64,000 nucleotides of DNA from Nocardioides sp. NBC_00368 (GTDB lineage: Bacteria > Actinomycetota > Actinomycetes > Propionibacteriales > Nocardioidaceae). The notes below the pieces were generated by a model. That model had not been told where the DNA came from, did not search any database, and worked only from the letters and a program-made list of their open reading frames with translations. The translations under genes were made by a program, and so were the position numbers. The stretch spans positions 1,056,501-1,120,500 of the forward strand of contig NZ_CP107970.1 in assembly GCF_036090055.1 (NCBI RefSeq), given 5' to 3'. Positions within the stretch are counted from its first letter, which is position 1. Every line of letters starts with the position of its first letter. Below, in pieces: positions 52,255 to 60,622 of the stretch.

Positions 52255-53279
52255 GCCGCGGCACGAGCCCCCGGACCCTGGCCCTACGCGGCGCTGCCGG
52301 GATGCTGGCCTGTGGACTGCTCGCCGCCGGGATGATCGTGCTCTCCGGACGCCCGTTCTCCGACGACGTCGCGACCAGGGCCGCCATGGTCGATGTCGGT
52401 GCCTCGCTGCGTACCGGGTCGGACGTGAAGATGGGTGGGGTCATCATCGGCACGGTCACCGGCATCTCTCGGGCAGCCGGGTCCTCGAAGGCCTCGGTCG
52501 CGATCCGGCTGGACGACGAGGCGGCGGACAGGCTCCCGGCGGACGTGGCGGCACGGGCACTGCCGGCGACCGTCTTCGGCACCGCGTACGTCGACCTGGT
52601 CTCGACCGGTTCCCGGCCGGGGAGATGGGCGGGCGGCACCATCCCGCAGGACCTGCGTCAGGGCACGGTCGAGCTTCAGCAGGCGCTGGACAGCATCGAC
52701 GAGCTGGTCAAGGCGGTGAGCCCGGCCGACCTCAACGCCGCGCTGGCCGCGGTCGCCGGTGGGCTCGACGGCCGCGGCGACGATATCCACCGGACCCTCG
52801 TGCTCGCCGCGAACGTCCTGGAGCAGGCCGAGGCCGACCTGCCCACCATCCGGTCCACCGCAGCCCTGCTGGCGGTCAACCTGGAGACCCTGGAAGCGTC
52901 CTCCGCCGACCTGTTCGCTGCGCTCGAGTCCGGCACCGCGACGGCCGAGACGATCGCCGCCAAGCGCGAGCAGCTCGCCGCGCTGCTCTCCGGTGGCCTG
53001 ACCCTGACGGCCGACGCACAGAGGTTCCTCGACGAGCACGGCGCCGAGCTGGTCGAGGCGATGGACCAGGCGGCGGTGGTGGCCGACGCCGTCGCCGACA
53101 ACAGGGAGGACGCCGTGGTGGAGAGCTTCCGGGCCAACCGCGAGATCGGCCAGGAGATCCCGACCGTGATCGACGACGGGCGGGCCGCGCTCGATCTGAT
53201 CCTGAGCCGGGTGGCGCCGCCCTACTACACCCGCGAGCGCGACTGCCCGACCTACGGCAACACGTCAGGGGACTGCTGA
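52251..53279 (+). CDS. mceA: Mce family protein MceA
   Basis: The 342-residue protein has an N-terminal membrane anchor (residues about 12-31) and an MCE domain (about 40-118) with LRTGSDVKMGGVIIGTVTGI. A long helical region follows and forms part of the tunnel in Mce complexes. The C-terminus has a pair of Cys (RDCPTYGNTSGDC). It belongs to a hexameric MceA-F assembly that shuttles lipids through the periplasm; a sterol or steroid substrate is inferred from location only. Confidence 0.9.
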   Translation: MSRGTSPRTLALRGAAGMLACGLLAAGMIVLSGRPFSDDVATRAAMVDVGASLRTGSDVKMGGVIIGTVTGISRAAGSSKASVAIRLDDEAADRLPADVAARALPATVFGTAYVDLVSTGSRPGRWAGGTIPQDLRQGTVELQQALDSIDELVKAVSPADLNAALAAVAGGLDGRGDDIHRTLVLAANVLEQAEADLPTIRSTAALLAVNLETLEASSADLFAALESGTATAETIAAKREQLAALLSGGLTLTADAQRFLDEHGAELVEAMDQAAVVADAVADNREDAVVESFRANREIGQEIPTVIDDGRAALDLILSRVAPPYYTRERDCPTYGNTSGDC

Positions 53280-54316
53280 TGTCCGGACTGCGCGGCTCCT
53301 CGGGCCACCCCACAGCGACCTATCTCAAGCTGGGCGCCTTCACCCTCGTCGCAGGGCTCGCCTTCGCGCTCGTCCTCGGCACGCTGAAGGCGCCGGTCGC
53401 CGGTGACCTGGTCACCTACACCGCCGAGTTCGCCGACGTGAACGGCCTGCACGAGGACGATGCCGTACGCATCGCGGGGGTCAGCGTCGGCAAGGTCACC
53501 GACATCACCGTCACTGCCACCGGGAAGGCGACGGTGGAGCTGACGGTCTCCCGGAAGCAGCAGGTGCTGGACACCGCGCGGTTCTCGGTCCGCTACCAGA
53601 ACATCGCCGGGCAGCGGTTCCTCGGGATCGAGCAGGCCCGCGGTTCGGGGAAGCCTCTGGCCGCGGGGGCGCGGATCCCGGTGAGCCGGACCAGTGCCGG
53701 GTTCGACCTGACCGAGCTCCTCAACGGGTTCCGGCCGCTCTTCGACGTACTCGATCCTGCCGAGGTCAACCAGCTCGCCGCCACCATCTTGAAGGTGCTG
53801 CAGGACGAGGGCGGCAGCATCCCGGTGCTGCTGGAGCAGACCGCCGAGCTGACCAGGTTCGTGGCCACCAGGGACCAGGTCTTCGAGCGGGTGCTGACCA
53901 ACCTGACGCCCTTCCTGGCCGACCTGGCCGCGCAGGGGGACGAGTTCGAGACCACGGTGCGCGAGCTGGAGAAGCTGATGAAGGGCCTGGCCGAGCAGCG
54001 CGACGCCCTGGGCGCGTCCGTCGAGGAGCTGTCCGGGCTGCTGGCCACCGGCGCCGACTTCGGTACGCGGATCGAGGCTCCCGCACGCACGCTGAGCCGC
54101 AACCTGCGGATCTCGGTGACCGCCTTCGCCGCGAACCTGACCAGCTTCAAGGGTGCTGTGGTCTCCTTCGCCCAGCTGGTCGAGACGCTGGGAAGGATCA
54201 CCTCCTACCGCAACGCGCTCAACATCTACGTCTGCCGCTACGACTTCTCCGTCGACGAGATCGTGCTGGCGCTGCCACCGAGCGATGACCGCTACTCCGA
54301 GGTGTGCTCCGGATGA
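53279..54316 (+). CDS. mceB: Mce family protein MceB
   Basis: The 345-residue protein has an N-terminal anchor (KLGAFTLVAGLAFALVLG) and an MCE domain with VNGLHEDDAVRIAGVSVGKV and YQNIAGQRFLGIEQ. A long helical region precedes a C-terminal Cys-containing segment. ATG 53279 overlaps the mceA stop by 1 bp. Confidence 0.9.
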   Translation: MSGLRGSSGHPTATYLKLGAFTLVAGLAFALVLGTLKAPVAGDLVTYTAEFADVNGLHEDDAVRIAGVSVGKVTDITVTATGKATVELTVSRKQQVLDTARFSVRYQNIAGQRFLGIEQARGSGKPLAAGARIPVSRTSAGFDLTELLNGFRPLFDVLDPAEVNQLAATILKVLQDEGGSIPVLLEQTAELTRFVATRDQVFERVLTNLTPFLADLAAQGDEFETTVRELEKLMKGLAEQRDALGASVEELSGLLATGADFGTRIEAPARTLSRNLRISVTAFAANLTSFKGAVVSFAQLVETLGRITSYRNALNIYVCRYDFSVDEIVLALPPSDDRYSEVCSG

Positions 54317-55287
54317 CTCCACTGCGAACCATGGACCCGCTCAAGGTCGGGATCGTCGCCGTCGTGCTCGCCGCGCTGGCGGTCGTCTTCGTCTTCCGTG
54401 CCGGAGCGCTCGGCTTCGGCGAGCGGGTCTGCGTGGCCCACTTCGAGCACACCGCGGGTCTGCGGGTCGGCGAGGACGTGACCGTGGCCGGTGCGCGGGT
54501 CGGCGAGGTGCGCTCGATCGAGCTCGGTGCCCGCGACGTGATCGTCGAGTTCACCGTCGAGGACCACATCCGGCTCGGGGCGCGCACCAGCGCCGAGATC
54601 GAGGTCGCCACCCTCCTCGGCACGCATCTGCTCGCCGTCACGCCGGCCGGTGGGGGAGAGCTGGCCGAGGACACGATCGCGCTGTCGGCGACGAGCGTTC
54701 CCTACAACCTGCAGGACATCGTCGACCGGGGCAGCGCTTCGCTCGACGAGCTCGACCCCGCGCTCCTCTCCCGCACCCTCGACGAGGTAGGCGGCACCAT
54801 GGCGAGCTCCCAGCCCGATCTCGCCGCCGCTCTCGACGGTGTCTCGGCGGTCTCCGAGGTCGTGCTGACCCGGGCCGACCAGGCCGACGCGCTGGTGAGG
54901 GCGGCCACCGATGTGACGAGCCGGCTGAACGCCAACAGCACCGAGATCGTCTCGCTGATGAAGCAGGCCAACGCGGTGATGGCCGAGCTGCAGAGCCGGC
55001 GCGGGGCAATCCGCCGGCTGATGGCGGATGCCCAGCGGCTCACCACCACCCTGAAACGGGTCGTCTCCGAGAACGAGCGGGACCTCGAGGTCGCGCTGAC
55101 CAAGCTGGCCGTGGTCATCAAGGGGCTGCGTGCTCAGGAGAAGGAGCTCAGTGCCGCGCTCGACGTGCTCGGTCCTTCGGCCCGCTACCTGGCCAATGCC
55201 ACCGGCAACGGACCCTGGGTCGACATCCGGCCCGACGACCGTGCGCTGCCCGACGGGCTCACCTGCCGGGTGAAGGGACTGTGCTGA
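54313..55287 (+). CDS. mceC: Mce family protein MceC
   Basis: The 324-residue protein has an N-terminal anchor (VGIVAVVLAALAVVFVF), an MCE domain with TAGLRVGEDVTVAGARVGEV, and a helical tail ending GLTCRVKGLC. ATG 54313 overlaps the mceB stop by 4 bp. MceC members are the shorter subunits of these hexamers. Confidence 0.9.
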   Translation: MTPLRTMDPLKVGIVAVVLAALAVVFVFRAGALGFGERVCVAHFEHTAGLRVGEDVTVAGARVGEVRSIELGARDVIVEFTVEDHIRLGARTSAEIEVATLLGTHLLAVTPAGGGELAEDTIALSATSVPYNLQDIVDRGSASLDELDPALLSRTLDEVGGTMASSQPDLAAALDGVSAVSEVVLTRADQADALVRAATDVTSRLNANSTEIVSLMKQANAVMAELQSRRGAIRRLMADAQRLTTTLKRVVSENERDLEVALTKLAVVIKGLRAQEKELSAALDVLGPSARYLANATGNGPWVDIRPDDRALPDGLTCRVKGLC

Positions 55288-56330
55288 TGAGGACGTCGTC
55301 GACGCCCGGCAGGCTGGGCAGGTATGTCGCGATCCTGGTGGCGGTGGCCGCCGCGGTCGGCGCCGGTGCGGCTGCGATCCCGCTCGCCGGCACCTACTCG
55401 GTGACGGTCACCTTCGCCGACACCGCCGGCCTCTTCGTCGGCAACGACGTCGGCGTGCTCGGGGTCAAGGTCGGCGAGGTCAAGCGGATCACGCCCGCGG
55501 GCGCGGGGGTCGCGGTGGACCTAGAGCTCGACCAGGACGTCTCCGTGCCGGCCGACGCCCAGGCGCTGATCGTCTCCCGCTCGGTGGCCAACGACCGCTA
55601 CGTCGAGCTCACCCCGCGCTACGCCGGCGGGCCGGTGCTCGCCGACGGCGACCTGATCACCAGCGAGCGCACCCGCACCCCGGCCGACTTCGACGCCATC
55701 CTGAACGCGCTCGACCGGTTCAGCAGCGGGCTCGCCGGAGGCGACGGCAAGAGCGTCGACCGGTTCCTGCAGGCAGGATCGGCGACCCTGGGGCCCAACG
55801 GGCAGCGGGCTGGTGCAGCTCTGGCCGATCTCGCCGCCGCCCTGAACGAGGTCAACGGCCACACCGACTCCGCCGTCACCGCCCTGCACGAGGCCGACGA
55901 GCTGACCAGCGCGATGGTCGCCCACGACGCGCTGATCGAGCTCTTCATCGAGAACGTCACCGCCACCTCCGAGCTGCTCGCGGAGCAGCGCACGGAGTTC
56001 ACCGCCACGCTGCGTACGACCCGGGAGGCGATCGACGCGTTGGCCAGGTTCACGCAGGCCAACGACAAGGACCTCCAAGCGGCGTTGAGGCAGGTCGACG
56101 CCGTGCTCGACCTGATCCTGGCGCACACCGACGACATCGAGGAGTTCGTCGAGGTGCTCCCGCTGGCCCTGCAGAACGTCGAGCAGGCGCGTGCCCCGGG
56201 CGGCGTGATGCTGCGCGTGCCGCTCACCGACGCGCTCAGCGAGGAGCTCGCCGGCCGGTGCCGCGAGGCCCTCTCGGACGTGTGCGAGATCGTCGGCACG
56301 GACCCGCTGAGCACAGGAGGCCGGCCATGA
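55287..56330 (+). CDS. mceD: Mce family protein MceD
   Basis: The 347-residue protein has an anchor (YVAILVAVAAAVGAGAAA), an MCE domain with TAGLFVGNDVGVLGVKVGEV and SVANDRYVELTPRYAGG, and a helical domain. The C-terminus has CREALSDVCEIVG. ATG 55287 overlaps the mceC stop by 1 bp. Confidence 0.9.
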   Translation: MRTSSTPGRLGRYVAILVAVAAAVGAGAAAIPLAGTYSVTVTFADTAGLFVGNDVGVLGVKVGEVKRITPAGAGVAVDLELDQDVSVPADAQALIVSRSVANDRYVELTPRYAGGPVLADGDLITSERTRTPADFDAILNALDRFSSGLAGGDGKSVDRFLQAGSATLGPNGQRAGAALADLAAALNEVNGHTDSAVTALHEADELTSAMVAHDALIELFIENVTATSELLAEQRTEFTATLRTTREAIDALARFTQANDKDLQAALRQVDAVLDLILAHTDDIEEFVEVLPLALQNVEQARAPGGVMLRVPLTDALSEELAGRCREALSDVCEIVGTDPLSTGGRP

Positions 56331-57388
56331 GGCGTCTGGTGCTGATGTCGGCGGCGACCGGCCTGCTGCTGACCGGGTGCGGCATCGACGCCCGTACGCT
56401 GCCCCTGCCCGGCACCCGCGCCGGAGACGACGCGACCACGGTCGAGGCCACCTTCGACGACGCCCTCAACCTCGGCGTCGGCTCGAAGGTGAGCGTCAAC
56501 GGCGTGGACGCCGGCCGGGTCACCGCCCTGTCCACCGACGGCTACTCGGCGGTGGCCGAGATGAGCGTCGAGAAGGGCGTACGCCTCACCGACCTCTCCG
56601 CGGCACGGCTGCGCTACGACACCCCGCTCGGCGAGGTCTACGTCGAGGTGACGACCCCCGAGGGCGGCCGGGCGATCCCCGAAGGAGGACGGCTCGACCC
56701 GGCGCGGTCGACGACGGCACCGACCGTCGAGGACGCGCTCGCCTCGGCCTCCCTGCTCATCAACGGAGGCGGCATCGGCGACCTCGGCCGGATCGTCGAC
56801 GAGCTCAACCGGGCCGTCGGCGACGGCACCGACGTGGCCGAGGTGCTCGACCGGAGCGCCACCTTCCTCACCCAGGCCAACCGCACCACGGCCGAGATCG
56901 ATCGTGCCCTGACCTCGCTCGACGCCGTCTCGGCGACGCTGGCTCAGGAGCGGGAGACCATCTCCGAGGCGATGGCGGCGATCGGTCCGGCGGCCCGCAC
57001 CGTCCGGCAGCAGACGACGCAGATCATCGCCCTGCTCAACCGGCTGGTGCGCCTCTCCCGCGACGCCAACGGGGTGCTCGAGCGGATGGACGACGACACC
57101 GTGGCCGTGGTCCGTGACGCCGGGGCGATCCTGGCCGAGGTCCGCCGGATCAGCGGCGACCTCGGCCCCGGCCTGGACACGTTCAGCTCGGCGATCAACG
57201 AGCTGCTCCAGGTCATCCCGGCCGACCACATGCCGATCCAGCTCCGCGTCGACATCGGCGAGTCCGTCGAGCAGGATCCCCTCAACCCGCTCCCACCGCT
57301 CCTGGATTCACCGGTCCTGCCCCAACAACCCCGGTGGGATCTGGGCGACCTCCTCGGCGACGGTGACGTGCTCGGAGGGGTGGGCTGA
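56327..57388 (+). CDS. mceE: Mce lipoprotein MceE
   Basis: The 353-residue protein has a lipoprotein signal peptide with lipobox LLTGC (Cys18), as MceE subunits usually do. MCE-domain strands follow: NLGVGSKVSVNGVDAGRV and YDTPLGEVYVEVTT. A helical region and a Pro-rich end (residues 320-345) complete it. ATG 56327 overlaps the mceD stop by 4 bp; the longer frame from 56258 would mask the signal peptide. Confidence 0.9.
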   Translation: MRRLVLMSAATGLLLTGCGIDARTLPLPGTRAGDDATTVEATFDDALNLGVGSKVSVNGVDAGRVTALSTDGYSAVAEMSVEKGVRLTDLSAARLRYDTPLGEVYVEVTTPEGGRAIPEGGRLDPARSTTAPTVEDALASASLLINGGGIGDLGRIVDELNRAVGDGTDVAEVLDRSATFLTQANRTTAEIDRALTSLDAVSATLAQERETISEAMAAIGPAARTVRQQTTQIIALLNRLVRLSRDANGVLERMDDDTVAVVRDAGAILAEVRRISGDLGPGLDTFSSAINELLQVIPADHMPIQLRVDIGESVEQDPLNPLPPLLDSPVLPQQPRWDLGDLLGDGDVLGGVG

Positions 57389-58482
57389 TGGCGCTGCGCG
57401 AGACCGACCGGCCGCTCTTCGTCGGCTTCGGCGCGGCCATGGTCGTGTTCGTCGCGGCCACCGCCTACCTGCTCCTGGTCACCCTCGAGATCCCCGTCCT
57501 GTCCCAGCCGGCCACGGTCACCGTCGACCTGGAGCGCACCGGCGGCCTCTACGAGGGCTCCTCGGTGACCTACCGCGGCGCCAAGGCCGGGGTCGTGGAG
57601 ACGATCGAGCTGACGACCGACGGCACGGCGCAGGCCCGGATCAGGCTGGAGCCGGACGTCCGGATCCCGCAGGACTCCCCGGCCGAGGTGCGCAGCCTCT
57701 CGCCGGTGGGGGAGCAGTACCTCGACTTCCAGCCGACCACCGCCTCCGGCCCCTACCTCCGCGACGGCAGCCGGGTCCGCGCCGAGGCGGTCGACCTGCC
57801 CACCACCCTGGCCAGCACCGTCGTCAGCCTCGAGGAGCTGATGGACCAGGTCGACCCCGAGCAGCTGCGCGCCGTGGTCACCGGTCTTCGCACGACTTTC
57901 GTCGGCCGCGAGGACGAGCTCGCCGACCTGGTCGAGGGCAGCCAGGTCCTGCTGGTCACCCTCGACAAGAAGTGGCCCACCATCTCCCGCGTGCTGGTCA
58001 ACTCCGAGTCGCTGCTGCGCATCGGCGACCGGCACGCCTCCGACGTAGGCGCCGCCGCGCACGACCTCGCCCTGCTCACCGCCGAGCTGGAGAAGGCCGA
58101 CCCCGAGCTGCGCCGCGCTTTCGACCGCGGGCCGGAGCAGTTCGCCGACCTCGTCCGTCTCGTCGGTGTCCTGGACCGTACGCTGCCCCCGACCCTGGAG
58201 CGCACCACCGCCCTCACCGACATCCTCGTCGTGCGCGACCCGCACCTGCGCGAGCTGCTGGCCGAGTATCCCGACGCCATCCGCTCGCTGGCGGACGCGA
58301 TGTACGACGGCGCCATCCACGGCGGCCTGGTCCTCGACACCGACTACCAGTGCGACTACGGCGGCCCCAAGTATCCGGCCACCGACACCACCCCCAGGCC
58401 GCTCTACGAGGACGGCCACTGCTCCGCGCCGCCCGACCGGGTCGTGCGCGGAGCGGACAACGCGCCCGGCTCGACCGGATAG
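57388..58482 (+). CDS. mceF: Mce family protein MceF
   Basis: The 364-residue protein has an anchor (FGAAMVVFVAATAYLLLV), an MCE domain with TGGLYEGSSVTYRGAKAGVV and SPVGEQYLDFQP, a helical region, and a Cys-bearing C-terminus near YQCDYGGPKYP. Last gene of yrbEAB-mceABCDEF; it ends 8 bp before the convergent TetR gene with no obvious terminator. Confidence 0.9.
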   Translation: MALRETDRPLFVGFGAAMVVFVAATAYLLLVTLEIPVLSQPATVTVDLERTGGLYEGSSVTYRGAKAGVVETIELTTDGTAQARIRLEPDVRIPQDSPAEVRSLSPVGEQYLDFQPTTASGPYLRDGSRVRAEAVDLPTTLASTVVSLEELMDQVDPEQLRAVVTGLRTTFVGREDELADLVEGSQVLLVTLDKKWPTISRVLVNSESLLRIGDRHASDVGAAAHDLALLTAELEKADPELRRAFDRGPEQFADLVRLVGVLDRTLPPTLERTTALTDILVVRDPHLRELLAEYPDAIRSLADAMYDGAIHGGLVLDTDYQCDYGGPKYPATDTTPRPLYEDGHCSAPPDRVVRGADNAPGSTG

Positions 58483-58490
58483 GCGGACCC

Positions 58491-59129
58491 TCAGGCGTCC
58501 TCGAACGCGCGGTGGAGCGCCTTGCCCATGAAGCTGCCGAGGTCGTCCGGACCCCAGTCGTTGCTCGTGTCGAGCAGCGAGCGCACCGCCGACTCGCAGG
58601 ACGACAGGAAGAGGTCGATCAGGACCGGAAGCTTGCGCTCCAGGTCGGCCGTCTGCCACCAGCGCTCCATGGCAGGTCTGATCCAATCGGTCGCCTGTGC
58701 CTGAACCAGCGCCTTCGCGTCACGGAAGCGCTCCGCGATGGCCGGGTCCGGCTCGCCGGAGAAGACCAAGCGCCAGGTCTCGGGTGCGGCAGCGGCGGCG
58801 TGGAGGAGGGCCCGGAAGCCGTCCACGAACGCCTGCTCCGGATCGTCGGGGTTGGCGGAGCCGTGCAGCGCGGTGAGGATCGCCTCGAGCAGCTCGGCGG
58901 ACTCCCGGTCGAGGAGAGCGTCGACCAGCTCGACCCGGTCCGCGAAGCAGGCGTAGACGACGGGCCGGGTCACGCCCATGGCCGCTGCGACCGAGCCGAT
59001 GGTCACGGCGCCGATGCCGTCGGCGACCGCGATCGCCCGAGCGGCGTCGAGCACGTGGGGCCGCCTGCGCTCCGGACCCAGATGCGGTGCACGGGCGCGC
59101 TGCGCTTGACCGGTTGTCGACGGTGGCAT
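58491..59129 (-). CDS. TetR-family regulator, right flank of the mce operon
   Basis: The 212-residue TetR protein has VTIGSVAAAMGVTRPVVYA as helix-turn-helix, with the same TRPVVY recognition helix as the TetR at 49862. The ligand domain is of similar size. It is divergent from the ACAD remnant and MpaB-like gene with two CTACAYNNRTGTAG-type sites between. It likely controls itself, the MpaB gene and perhaps the mce operon. Confidence 0.82.
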   Translation of the reverse strand: MPPSTTGQAQRARAPHLGPERRRPHVLDAARAIAVADGIGAVTIGSVAAAMGVTRPVVYACFADRVELVDALLDRESAELLEAILTALHGSANPDDPEQAFVDGFRALLHAAAAAPETWRLVFSGEPDPAIAERFRDAKALVQAQATDWIRPAMERWWQTADLERKLPVLIDLFLSSCESAVRSLLDTSNDWGPDDLGSFMGKALHRAFEDA

Positions 59130-59158
59130 GAGGCGATCCTAGGTGATCAGGAAAGTTC

Positions 59159-59199
59159 CTACATCGATGTAGCAAATTCCTACACGAGTGTATTAATCT
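59159..59199. promoter_or_regulatory. Two TetR-type palindromes and a -10 upstream of the MpaB-like unit
   Basis: CTACATCGATGTAG (59159-59172) is a perfect palindrome, and CTACACGAGTGTAT (59180-59193) an imperfect one, 21 bp apart centre to centre. TAATCT (59194-59199) fits a -10 for the rightward transcript. Both resemble CTACACGCGTGTAG at 50549. Confidence 0.75.
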
Positions 59200-59229
59200 G
59201 AGGGAGTCTTCTCACCACGGAGTGCTCAC

Positions 59230-59455
59230 ATGCCGCTGTTCAACCCGCACAAGCCCGACCTCGACGAGTTCGACGACGAGACCCGCCGCATCTTCGAAGC
59301 GACGATCGACTTCTTCGAGGGCAAGGGCAAGGAATGGCTGCTCCAGCAGGATCGCGACCGCGTTTGGTACGACGAGTTCCTTCGACGCCGAGCGCACCGC
59401 TCGGGTGTGGGCGGAGGCGCGCGCCACCGCCGGCGCCTACGCGATGAACCCGTGA
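59230..59455 (+). pseudogene. Decayed acyl-CoA dehydrogenase remnant with frameshift
   Basis: From ATG 59230 the first 51 residues (beginning MPLFNPHKPDLDEFDDETRR and continuing to VWYDEF) look like the N-terminus of an actinobacterial FadE. Near 59380 the sensible reading moves to the next frame, giving SFDAERTARVWAEARATAGA and ending at TGA 59453-59455. The original frame beyond this point turns into Arg-rich sequence and reads into the MpaB gene. The simplest explanation is an internal deletion joining the two ends of a longer gene out of frame; a small intact gene is less likely. Confidence 0.55.
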
Positions 59456-59475
59456 ACGACCGAGAGGAGCAAGCG

Positions 59476-60531
59476 ATGAGGAAGACGCGCGAGATCACGC
59501 CGCACGAGGACTACGGGTTCTTCGGCCCGGACTCCATCACCCAGAAGGTCTGGGGCCATCCCTCGGTCCCGCTGATGGGCATCGTACGAGCGGTGACGAT
59601 CGAGGAGCTCGATCCCCACCTCCTCGCCGCCGTGCACAACACCGGTGCGAACTACGACCGGCTCGACACGCGCTACGCCAGGACGGTCCAGTACTTCGCC
59701 GCGGTGGCGTTCGCGGACAGCCGGACCGTCGCGAAGATGGCGGACGTGCTGGTCAAGATCCACTCCAAGGCGATCGGCATCGAGCCGGTCAGCGGCAATC
59801 GGTACGACGCCAACGACCCCGACTCCCAGCTCTGGATCCTGATCACGGGCTGGCACTCGGTCCTCACCGCCTACGAGACGTTCGGGCCCGGCAGGCTCTC
59901 GGATGCCGAGGTCGAGCAGTTCTGGGGGGAGTGCGCGATCGCGGCGGAGTTCCAGACCTGCGACCCCCGCGCCGTTCCCCGCACCCGCGAGGAGGTGCGC
60001 GCGTACTTCGAGGAGTGGCGTCCCAGGCTCGCGGCGAGCGAGGCCACCCAGCAGATGATGCACCACCTGCTGAACGGCACCAACGCGATCCTTCCCGGCA
60101 AGGGACTGCTGGGCCTGGCCCGGCCGATCGCGAACGCGTTGATCTGCAGAGCGACGATCGCCACCCTGCCGCGACACATGCGTCGGCTCGCCGACATCCG
60201 GCAGTCACGGGTGACGGACGTGGTGGTGATCGCGATCATGAGGGCGATGATGGCGCCCGCCCACCGGAGTCGCGCGCTGCAGCGGTGGATCCTCGGCATC
60301 CTCGCACCGAAGGCCCTGCCGATCATGGAGCCCGTCTGGCGGGGCATCCCGCCCGTGCATCCGGTCGTGCTCACGCCCGCCGAGGCGCGGGAGCGCTATG
60401 GGTACGTCAAGCCGGCCCAGGCCCATCTCGAGCTGCGTGCGCGCCAGCGGGCACGCGTCTTCGACGACCGCCAGGCACCCAGCGACGAGGGCCTGATCGA
60501 GTCCCAGCCCATCCTCGGAACTCTCGGCTGA
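59476..60531 (+). CDS. MpaB-family (DUF2236) oxygenase-like protein
   Basis: The 351-residue protein has family features: DYGFFGPDSITQKVWGHP, a VKIHSKAIGIEPVSGNRYD segment with the conserved His, DSQLWILITGWHSVLTAYE and a helical C-terminus. Relatives include latex-clearing protein and MpaB-type heme oxygenases. ATG 59476 follows GAGAGGAG (59462-59469); the 433-residue reading from 59230 passes through the frameshifted remnant and is rejected. Downstream of TetR-type operators, convergent with the ltp3-like gene. Confidence 0.8.
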   Translation: MRKTREITPHEDYGFFGPDSITQKVWGHPSVPLMGIVRAVTIEELDPHLLAAVHNTGANYDRLDTRYARTVQYFAAVAFADSRTVAKMADVLVKIHSKAIGIEPVSGNRYDANDPDSQLWILITGWHSVLTAYETFGPGRLSDAEVEQFWGECAIAAEFQTCDPRAVPRTREEVRAYFEEWRPRLAASEATQQMMHHLLNGTNAILPGKGLLGLARPIANALICRATIATLPRHMRRLADIRQSRVTDVVVIAIMRAMMAPAHRSRALQRWILGILAPKALPIMEPVWRGIPPVHPVVLTPAEARERYGYVKPAQAHLELRARQRARVFDDRQAPSDEGLIESQPILGTLG

Positions 60532-60533
60532 AC

Positions 60534-60622
60534 GCCTGCGGCGGATCGCTTTCGCTGGTGGCTCCCGGTCGGTCGCCACGGGTGACCGACCGGGAGCCAG
60601 GCGTTTCGCCGCGACCGCAGGC
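60534..60622. terminator. Nested bidirectional terminator between convergent genes
   Basis: The inner stem is a perfect 16-bp repeat (TGGCTCCCGGTCGGTC at 60559-60574 with GACCGACCGGGAGCCA at 60584-60599) with a 9-nt loop. An outer 8-bp pair GCCTGCGG/CCGCAGGC lies at 60534-60541 and 60615-60622. The MpaB and ltp3-like genes end at its two edges. Confidence 0.8.

Noticed and set aside
50600..58482. Assignment of the operon as mce4
   Set aside because: Location near cyp125 fits, but no KstR box is found and sequence alone does not let me distinguish Mce subtypes, so only the general mce call is given.
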